Shown in pieces: positions 56,176 through 64,000 of a DNA stretch of 64,000 nucleotides; the first letter of the stretch is position 1; each line of letters begins with the position of its first letter. The stretch spans positions 22,192,221 through 22,256,220 of the forward strand of contig OZ023181.1 of NCBI GenBank assembly GCA_963995505.1, given 5' to 3'. A program made the position numbers and the translations under genes. This stretch comes from Hypericum androsaemum (taxonomy: Eukaryota > Streptophyta > Magnoliopsida > Malpighiales > Hypericaceae). The notes below the pieces were generated by a model. The model searched no databases. It was not told where the DNA came from and was given only the letters and a program-made list of their open reading frames with translations.

Positions 56176-56640
56176 AACGTTAATAGCCACCTTAAGAAAA
56201 AGAAGAATCTTTCTAGTGGTTTTCACATGTAGGTGTACGTTTCATATGGTAGTACAGAGTCTTCGTGGTCCAGATATTTACTTGACGCCATTGCTTAACA
56301 ATATAATATATATTTTCGGTTTATACCATTTATTATGGGGATACCTACTACAATGATTAATTCAGATTCGAGTTAGATATAATTTTTGATAAATGAGAAA
56401 GTTATATCAACAAGTATTTAACAATGCTATATTCTTAATAATTTGAACACGAATTATTTGTTAAGTTAGAACAACTCTCTCACTATTTGATTTATTAGTT
56501 AACATCTTAGGTTATGGTAATTATAACGCACGATTAATTCCAAATACTAGATTTGATAAGTATGATAAATACTATTATTTATACAATGTTTTGCAGTAAA
56601 TTTTGACCATAAGAACAGATCCACACGGAGATAATAAATG
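56176..56640. other. Upstream region of the AAE gene
   Basis: AT-rich; TATATATATT-like sequence near 56305 (TATAATATATATT) may be the TATA region. The frame continues open upstream of the ATG for 17 codons without another Met. Confidence 0.4.
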
Positions 56641-56699
56641 TATGATCTCCTAGTCATGTGCCATTAATGTCGCCTACCAAAACGAGACGGCATGATCTC

Positions 56700-57100
56700 T
56701 TTATATTTAATTCCGGACTGGATTCAGTCCTGAATGTATAAAATACTCCAGGATTGTTCTGAAGATAAACTGGTGCGTCATGTTATGATAGAATAGTTTG
56801 TCCAGTTATTATAGAATATTTTACTTAGTTATGATAAATTGGTTTCACAGATCCGTCCCGAAAAAATGAGACTCTGACCGGGATAAAAGAGGTTGGATAA
56901 AATGGTTCGTCCAGTTATGATAGAATAGTTCGTCCAGTTATAATGGAATAGTTCGCCCAATTATGATAAAATGGTTTCACAGATAAAAGAAGTTGGATAA
57001 AATGATTCGACTAGTTATGATAAAATGGTTGCTCAGTTATGATAAAATGGTTCATTCTTCAGATCGTACTGGATATGTCACTCCAGTACATCCTATTTAA
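56700..57100. repeat. Short-period repeat cluster, possibly a MITE
   Basis: CAGTTATGATAGAATAGTTC and CAGTTATGATAAAATGGTTC type units of 22-25 bp occur about nine times between 56780 and 57050, broken by a duplicated GATAAAAGA(G/A)GTTGGATAAA phrase (about 56880 and 56976). Flanking TACTGGA/TCCAGTA-like phrases may be terminal repeats. It shares the CATAACTGAGTA/CAGTTATGAT motif with 42897-43211. Confidence 0.6.
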
Positions 57101-57294
57101 TTCAATGGGAGAGATAAAGCCGGAACTGAACTTGCGTTGAAGAAATTAATATATGATGCGACTTACCTTAAAAATTAATATATGATGAGGGCGACTCCTT
57201 TATACATGTACAAGGCTTACACGCTAGAAGTTTCCAGGCAATTTTTTCCTTGTTCTTTTTCAGTGGCAACACCTAGAATTTGTTGAAAAATTAA

Positions 57295-58296
57295 GAGATA
57301 AAGACAATTTAGTACCATGTGTTATAGGCTATAGACACTTTGTAATATGTATTTTAAAAATATTCACAATACCATTATGTGTTTTAGTGAATCTAACTTT
57401 TTAATTATCATAGCAGATATGACATGCTCAGATGGCAATTACTTGATGACGTAGATAATAAGTAAGTCAAAATAATTTTATAAAACCATGTTAATTTTTT
57501 CTCCTTCCCGAAACAAACGATTGGTATTCTTCCTTCCTTCCTACCTTACTTCCTCATTATTTTCTATCCTTTCCAAGCCTAGCCACCTTCACTTCCATCT
57601 CCTTCCCTCTTATCGCTAATACCATCACCACCTCTTGAACCAGAATCCTAAAACCCAGATAATATGAGGTGGTGATGGCAGTGACTCAGAAAGTTCAACG
57701 GCAGCACAAACTTTGGTTTCAAAGTTAAATGCTGGCTTTTCTCAGAAAAAAGTTGAATGCTGACTAATTAGTTAATGGCACCATATGATACTGGCTACCA
57801 GTCGACTTTGGATTTAGGCAACCAATACATAATCTTATACTTGGAATAACTTATATAAGAAATTGGTTATCGATGTTCAATAGTTGTATTTGCTATATAT
57901 CTAATTTCGTTTTCTAGACTATGGTGAATTGTACTTGGGTGTAAATTATTGTTTGATGGATAAAATTAATTATTTTAAAAAATGGCAGCATATGAGGTGG
58001 TGATGGCATTAGCGATAAGAGGGAAGGAGATGGAAGTGAAGAGGTGGCCAGGCTGAGAAGATAGAAAATAATTGTTTGTTTCGGAAAGAAGAAAAAATTA
58101 ACATGTTTTTTTAATAATTATTTTGGCTTATTTATTATCCATATCATCAAATAATTGTCATGTGAGCATGTCATGTCACTTCTGGCATTTAGAAAGTAAA
58201 ATTTACTAAAACACATGGTAGTATTGTGGGCATTTTTAAAACACATGGTACAAAATATCTATATCATATAACACAGGATAGTAAATGTCTTTATCC
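57295..58296. mobile_element. Mutator-like element with two-part inverted arms
   Basis: Outer ends GAGATAAAGACAATTTAGTA and, inverted, GGATAAAGACATTTACTATC, with a perfect 9-bp duplication AAAAATTAA at 57286-57294 and 58297-58305. The arms continue inwards through CATGTGTTATAGGCTATAGA and a second block in which CCACCTTCACTTCCATCTCC (about 57580) mirrors GGAGATGGAAGTGAAGAGGT (about 58026). The loop, about 57680-57990, has no coding features. Confidence 0.9.
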
Positions 58297-58305
58297 AAAA
58301 ATTAA

Positions 58306-59070
58306 ATCAAGTTGGTACACAGTGGGCTGGATGGATCGATTAGGTTTATTTTTTATATAAAGATGCATAGATTAGGTTGGTATATGCGTTTCTGTATTAC
58401 CAGCTGGGACGTTAACATTTTGTACAAAATTATACTATAGGGTTGAGGTCGAGTTCGAATGATTAAAAATATAATAGTATTAAATATTTATTTAAAAAAT
58501 TTTGTGTTAAATTTTTTTTGGTGAAAATGGAGGAAAAAATCTCCCATATATAAATACAAAAATAAATTACAAGTACAATCTAAAGAAAACGTACTATCCG
58601 CAACCGAGCCTCGGTAGCACGGGCAAGCTATGTATATATATATCCGAAGTTAGCGATGGGTAGCCCGGTTTCTTCTACGGCCACATTCTCTGAGCTAAAC
58701 TTGGAAACATGACAAGAGATTCCAAACTCGAAAATAGACTAATGCCCATAATTAGCGCGTAATTAGTGGTAAACCCACATCATTAAAAATAAACAAAGCC
58801 CTTACCCGTGTTCTATACGAGTAATTAACACGCCCTCCGGCTGGTTGGAAGCAGCAACAAAACAGAATTTTTTTTAATATAAGAATGTTTCCCTTGATGA
58901 TTCCCATGTCCATTTTAAAAGGGTAACCCTAATATTCTTCCTCTTCACCACCACTCACCGTTGATTTGCCCTCTCCTTCTTATCTATATAGCTGAGAAGA
59001 GAAGGTTGATCATCAAATAATTATTATAAAACAAAATATTTACCAATACACAAAATTATTACAAGAAGAC
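58306..59070. promoter_or_regulatory. Upstream region of the NOI/RIN4-type gene
   Basis: A TATA box TCTATATAGC at about 58984-58993 lies 80 bp before the ATG; the stretch between is an AT-rich leader. Further upstream nothing but AT-rich DNA with a TATATATATA run near 58633. Confidence 0.55.
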
Positions 59071-59292
59071 ATGGGATCACAAGACAATGGCCGGCCTCTA
59101 CCAAAGTTCGGGGAATGGGACGTGAACGATCCGGCCTCTGCGGAGGGGTTCACGGTGATATTCAGCAAGGCGAGGGATGAGAAGAAGGCCAACGCCGGAG
59201 CTCCGGCCGGCAGGTCCCAGAAGAGGGGAGACTATGCTAATTCTCCCAGCCAGAAGCCCGTCAACCGATGGCTCTGTTGCATCTTCCCCTAA
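59071..59292 (+). CDS. NOI/RIN4-domain protein (73 residues)
   Basis: Small protein of the nitrate-induced/RIN4 family. These lie on the inner face of the plasma membrane; RIN4 itself is an immune hub cut by bacterial effector proteases. The core PLPKFGEWDVNDPASAEGFT and VIFSKARDEKK fill residues 9-39; PKFGEW is the site type cleaved by AvrRpt2. The C terminus RWLCCIFP carries two cysteines typical of palmitoylation, which would anchor it. Single exon, like short NOI genes. The ATG at 59071 is the first in frame after the leader. Divergent from the AAE gene and about 1.7 kb before the PPR gene on the same strand. Confidence 0.95.
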   Translation: MGSQDNGRPLPKFGEWDVNDPASAEGFTVIFSKARDEKKANAGAPAGRSQKRGDYANSPSQKPVNRWLCCIFP

Positions 59293-60965
59293 ACCCATTA
59301 TTAATCATCGATCTCCCCCCAATTCCCCCACTTAATTACTCGTTAATTTGTTTGTTAATTGTCACTCAACCATCTTCGATCTTAATCTGATTGATCCTGC
59401 TTCTGGGTTCGTCGTGAATAGATCACACGGCCGGCCAGATTTTTTCGTACGTACACATTTAATCTTAGAGTTATATATTGTTCCTTTTTTTTCTTGGTCT
59501 TAATTTTATTATATATGGTGGATGTAATGGAGCTACTACAGTAATAGATCGTCCGTTTCTCGTCTCTTCCTAATTTTGTCGATTACTTGTCGTCAACGGG
59601 CCATGTACTATATCTATCCATCAAGATCATAATCTGAAAGGATAATTAACAGTGGAAGGGGTAAATTTTGGTTCGTTAAATTTGTTACCCTGAGTGAATT
59701 TTCTTTTGTTATATTTATAATCTTCATGTTCAATTGCATAATTTTACGACTAGAGATTTTTTAATTTAAGTTCCCTTCTCGGTGTCGATTATAATATTTG
59801 AGTGTTCCATCCGATGTCATCAACTAGAGATTTTTAATACCGTTGCTTTATGAGAAATGAGGAGGTTGCTTCTTGGTCACGCGACCCACGATGTACGGCC
59901 AGAAATTAGGGTGGCCATTAATTCCCCACAGAATACAATTCGAAAGAGAAAGGGGGACGAAACCATTAATTAAATAGAGATTCGGATTGCTTTTCGGCTA
60001 CGTCAGGGCAAATTATATGAACCTTATGGAAATAAATGAAGGTACTTATGGAAGTAACGCATGCATCCACTAGCAATTTGCAATATATATGTTAGTTGAT
60101 TTTGGCGTGATTAATGCCACTAATTACTTATGTCATTATAAATTATAATTGGTGTCTTTCGGGATTTACAAATTCTCCGGGTGGTGGTTGTGTTTGCCAA
60201 CCGAGAGCTCAATTGAGCTGGGAGCTTGATCCCTAATTCCCCACTTATCGCTTTTCTGATTGTTTATTCCGGAGAATTATTTCTATTTATATAATTAATA
60301 TTTTCGTAAAATTTATGAGCGAGAAAAAGAATGACATATGGTCACCATAAAATTGACACTCGAAAAAATTATAATTATTAAATATACGTCATAATTGTGA
60401 AGGATATTTTAAAATTTTCTTTTATTCCGTCAAAGATTCCTGTGAGGTGCCTAATCTACGAAAGCTCCACCGGCTATTAAAAAATGGAGGGAAGTATACT
60501 TAAATTATATCTTCTTATCTTTAATCAAATTATTTAAAACTTCTCAATTATTTTTACTTTAATAAAATATTTCGAGTTGATAAAAATTTCTTATTTTTCT
60601 GAATTTTAATTAATGCACCATCATCAGATCTAAAATGAGTTATGTTGAGTGAGTGATCACAGGGGAACAATCAGCAACAGATGCACGAAAATTTTATGAC
60701 GGTCTTTTGATAATTTTATAATTGTTTCAAATATGATGAATTTTGTAAAATTTATTTCATGTCACTTAAATTTTAATAAAAATCAATAAACCAAATATTA
60801 TCATTATGAACCCGTGATCCGAATCTGAAACGGTCAAGGGCCTTGTGGTTTAACCTGTAACTATTGGGCCTGACCCAGCCCAAGGGAATTCGACAAAACC
60901 CGACCCGCCCATTTCCACCCCCAATCCCCTGGCTAAACCCTACTCGAGAGAGAGAGAGAGAGAGA
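59293..60965. other. Spacer between the NOI and PPR genes
   Basis: 3' UTR of the NOI gene, then AT-rich DNA with no supported gene. A GA microsatellite (60944-60964) lies immediately before the PPR start codon and probably forms part of its leader. Confidence 0.55.
60944..60964 (+). repeat. GA microsatellite in the PPR leader
   Basis: About ten GA units ending one base before the PPR start codon. Confidence 0.9.
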
Positions 60966-62369
60966 ATGGGAAAGCTCTCTCCGTCCGTACGGTCGCTGAT
61001 ACCGGCGGCCTCCGCCACCAGAACCCTCCGGAAGCCTCCTCCGAACTCCCCCGAGCCCCACCATTTCCTCCGGCCCCGGAGACGCCCCAATTCCGAAAAT
61101 GCCCCTAAACCCCACCAGCCAATACCTTCTCCGCCTGCCCTCTTCAGCTCCCCGAGCCTCCAGGAGGCCAAGCAGCGGTTCACCTCCCTCCTGCGGGCCC
61201 CACCCGAAAACCCGGCCCGCTACTTCAACTCCGTCCTCCAGTCCTATGCCTCCGTCTCCGCCGCCGATGACGACACTTTCTCCTTCCTCGCCCACATGAT
61301 CAGAACCGCGGGCCCCACCTTCTCCCCCAACCTCTCCACCTTCCATTCGCTGCTCTCCCGACCCGTACGCGGACATGACGAGGATGATCCGCCCCGTTAC
61401 GTTCGGAAGACGCTTAATTTCATGGTCCAGAGTGGGGTCAACCCTACACAGGTTACCGTTGACCTGGCAGTTAGGTCGCTCTGCTCCGTTGACCGCCCTG
61501 AGGATGCGGTGTCGCTGGTAAAGGAGATGAATTCGAAGCACGGGGCGAGGCCCGACACGTTTACTTATAATTTCTTGGTCAAGTGTATGTGCAAGACTAG
61601 GGCTTTAAGTACGGTTTATGAGTTTATTGATGAGATGAGGGATTGTTGCGATTTGAAGCCGGATTTGGTTACTTACACTATTTTGATTGATAATGTGTGT
61701 AATTCAAAGAATCTTAGGGAGGGTTTGATGTTGGTAAGTGCGTTGAAGGATAGCGGGTTTAAGCCGGATTGCTTTGTGTACAATACCATCATGAAGGGTT
61801 ATTGTAAGCTGGGGAAAGGTGGGGAGGTTGTAAGTGTTTATAAGCAGATGAAGGAGGAAGGGGTGGAGCCCGACTTGGTTACTTATAACACTATGATATA
61901 CGGTTTGGCCACGACTGGGAGAGTCAAGGAGGGTATCAAGTACTTGAATATAATGGTGGAGTCGGGGTTCGGTCCTGATGCAGTAACATACACTTCGTTG
62001 ATGAACGGGATGTGTCGTGAAGGGGATGCTCTGGGCGCGATTGTGTTGTTGAAGGAGATGGAGGGTAAAGGGTGCAGTCCCACTTCGTGCACCTATAATA
62101 CATTGCTTCATGGGTTGTGTAAAGGAAGGTTGTTGGATGATGGGGTTAAGCTGTATCAGTTAATGAAGGAAGGTGGTACTCAGCTTGATACTGCTTCATA
62201 TGGCGCTCTAGTGAGGGCGCTTTGTAAGGAGGGTAGGGTTGCCAAGGCTTATGAGGTGTTTGATTATGCTGTGGAGAGCAAGAGTTTGACTAGTGTTGCT
62301 GCTTATTCAACCTTGGAGAGTTCCCTCAAGTGGCTTAATAAAGCCAGAAAGCAAGGCCTTACCGTCTAA
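60966..62369 (+). CDS. P-class pentatricopeptide repeat protein
   Basis: Organelle-targeted RNA-binding protein of 467 residues, no introns. An upstream frame is open to 60864 but without ATG; the Met at 60966 follows a GA-rich leader and gives MGKLSPSVRSLIPAASATRT, a basic Ser/Ala-rich presequence suited to mitochondrion or plastid. Residues 25-60 are Pro-rich. About eight 35-residue P-type repeats run from residue 163 to 443, e.g. TYNFLVKCMCKTRALSTVYE, TYTILIDNVCNSKNLREGLM, VYNTIMKGYCKLGKGGEVVS, TYNTMIYGLATTGRVKEGIK, TYTSLMNGMCREGDALGAIV and TYNTLLHGLCKGRLLDDGVK. No E, DYW or SMR domain. From memory it resembles At2g17670, which would agree with the neighbours. Codon use changes from GC-rich (first 500 bp) to AT-rich. 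Confidence 0.95.
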   Translation: MGKLSPSVRSLIPAASATRTLRKPPPNSPEPHHFLRPRRRPNSENAPKPHQPIPSPPALFSSPSLQEAKQRFTSLLRAPPENPARYFNSVLQSYASVSAADDDTFSFLAHMIRTAGPTFSPNLSTFHSLLSRPVRGHDEDDPPRYVRKTLNFMVQSGVNPTQVTVDLAVRSLCSVDRPEDAVSLVKEMNSKHGARPDTFTYNFLVKCMCKTRALSTVYEFIDEMRDCCDLKPDLVTYTILIDNVCNSKNLREGLMLVSALKDSGFKPDCFVYNTIMKGYCKLGKGGEVVSVYKQMKEEGVEPDLVTYNTMIYGLATTGRVKEGIKYLNIMVESGFGPDAVTYTSLMNGMCREGDALGAIVLLKEMEGKGCSPTSCTYNTLLHGLCKGRLLDDGVKLYQLMKEGGTQLDTASYGALVRALCKEGRVAKAYEVFDYAVESKSLTSVAAYSTLESSLKWLNKARKQGLTV

Positions 62370-64000
62370 TTGGTATGCTTTCTTGTCTCTCTTGGTTGGT
62401 TGCTTGTTCTATGAGGCTTGTTACAGCTGTTTGTCACTCTTGGTTGGTTGCTTGTTCGAACATTCAAAATATCTGTTTCTGACATCAGTAATGCTGGTAG
62501 CATATCCTATCGGTGTGTGTGCTTAAATCTGGTGTAAATAAAATTTAGGCTTGTCAAGGACCTTTGAGATTGACCATAAATTGTCGAAAATGACTGAAAT
62601 TAAAGGATACGGAGGGTCCAGGATTCAAAATGATGTTGATATAGGTGGGACTTAAAACCAAGATGCTCATTCTGTGACGCTGAGTTCTGTATTTTGTACA
62701 GGAGGCTATTGTGATAGGGTATCCTATGTTGACTCCTTGCGATGCTGAGTTCATTGAACGTTATTTGTTATAGCCAATCTACTTGTTATAGATGAATTAT
62801 CCTTGCAAGATTTATACAGCTTAGCGTGTTCATGGCATTTCAGTTTCCGTTTTTCAGACTCTGCGTCATAGCTCTTTCTCTACTTCTTGCGCAGAGGGGT
62901 GGTTGCAATATGCAAATACTGGAATCAAAGTGCCAGGTTTAGATGCCCGTGCCATTCAGATGTATGCATCAAGGAGTACCCTCTATTTGAGAGGAACTGA
63001 GAATTATGAAAAAAACTGGACGGGCGCGGACAGGAGGCATGCAGGAGTGGGTTGGGCCAAAAAGAAACTTAAAAATTCTTGTTGGACTAATTTCTGAACA
63101 TGGTCCCCGACACAAAACTACTATAAGTTCGAATGCAGTATTAGAAAGCACATTGCTGGTGTACTCGTGATTTTATTACTGAAGCCCCTGGTTAGTTAGT
63201 GATGGCCGATGTCTCTCCGCCCGCCGGAGCTACACTGTGACGGAGAGCTTTTACCCCCGCAAGTGACGGTGGGGAATTCGGTCTTAACCCTTGGATCGAT
63301 GGCCAATGTTACATATGCGGATATCGCCATTAAGGAAATAACTTCTCAGAGACTTTTTTTTAGGAAACCAAGTTCTGATGGGACCGGTGAAGGACCAGAT
63401 TTGCTCACCTGCAACCAGTTCAGAGCTCTTTGTAAAGACTTTCAGTTTACCTGTAAGAACTTGGAATTATAGAAGCATCAAGAAGTAGGTTGGCCAATTT
63501 TGCCAGGAACTTTCTTTTTCATAACTAATACTCGAGATTACAAACTAAATTTCTTACACGTATGTCTCGAATTACTTGAAGTTTGTTTCGAAAGTAGCAA
63601 TTTCTTTCACTAAATCTCGTTATCTTGTTTATATTTGGAAGGTTTGTTTTACACCTCGTCATTTATGGGCCTGGGATGGCCCATATGGCAGAAAACTGAG
63701 ATGGCCCACTTTTTGGCCCGTGGGCATTTGAATCTGTATGGGACCAAGTCGCATTACCGAATTTATTCTCAGTATTTAATTAAATACTTGCTATGTCCCC
63801 ACCGAAAATAATTCAGTGTTAACGTACTTTAATTCTTTTAATATTTTAATTCATATTTTTCTTAACAATAAGAATCAGTATCGTTGAATATTTCAATAAC
63901 GTACTATACAACAAAATAAAAAAATATCACTTAATCATACCGTTTGATACGGACAACGAGGACTTTGTTATAATATAAACAAAATATATATATCTATACA
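62370..64000. other. Downstream of the PPR gene, no supported gene
   Basis: The first 150 bp contain CTCTTGGTTGGTTGCTTGTTC twice (about 62380 and 62437), a short 3' UTR duplication of about 57 bp. The remaining frames (62903-63097, 63209-63472) lack family features and in-frame ATG starts of good quality. The last 250 bp are AT-rich. Confidence 0.5.

Noticed and set aside
63209..63472. Possible gene downstream of the PPR gene
   Set aside because: The best ATG (63202) meets a stop after about 12 codons; the longer frame lacks an ATG start and family features.

Overview
This window looks like nuclear DNA from a eudicot plant. Genes are split by GT-AG introns, gene families are plant-specific (LHT-like transporter, DUF241, NOI/RIN4, P-class PPR), intergenic DNA is AT-rich, and the transposon load is typical of plants (Copia, TRIM, non-autonomous LTR, LINE and many Mutator-like elements). 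The species cannot be told from the sequence alone.

Layout: a GDSL esterase/lipase (minus, 797-3839) carries a 343-bp TRIM retrotransposon and a foldback element in its introns. Upstream of it sits an apparently complete and very young Tork/Tnt1-type Copia element (4373-9239; LTRs differ at one base by eye). Then come two Mutator-like elements (10498-11384, carrying a coding-like insert, and 11847-12727), a decayed LINE RNase H, an 11-exon PAT10-like protein S-acyltransferase (plus, 14322-18777), an LHT8/AATL1-like amino acid transporter (minus, 19108-22093) and an IST1-like ESCRT gene (minus, 23911-25986). A 3.6-kb non-autonomous LTR element (26842-30451) follows.

From 31.4 kb to 62.4 kb the genes are three DUF241 paralogues on the minus strand (31366, 41714 and 46457), an acyl-activating enzyme (minus, 52971-56175), a 73-residue NOI/RIN4-type protein (plus, 59071) and a PPR protein (plus, 60966-62369). 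The order DUF241 / AAE / NOI / PPR recalls, from memory, Arabidopsis At2g17650-At2g17680, so this is probably a conserved block whose DUF241 member has tripled and been pushed apart by transposons. The spacers hold truncated LINEs and several foldback Mutator-like elements, most with 9-bp target-site duplications.

The most unusual object is at 35917-38267: a 2.35-kb near-palindrome with a 9-bp duplication. Its arms carry reiterated GAGCGG hairpins and a tRNA-like sequence, and its loop holds a complete, well-folding tRNA-Arg(UCU) gene plus a second tRNA-Arg anticodon-arm fragment. It reads as a Mutator-like element that has captured tRNA genes.

The genes have unrelated jobs (secreted lipase, Golgi/vacuole S-acylation, amino acid transport, endosomal sorting, acyl-CoA formation, plasma-membrane immunity adaptor, organelle RNA binding). 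No operon-like logic is expected or seen. All exon boundaries were chosen by reading splice sites and phase by eye; there is no transcript evidence.
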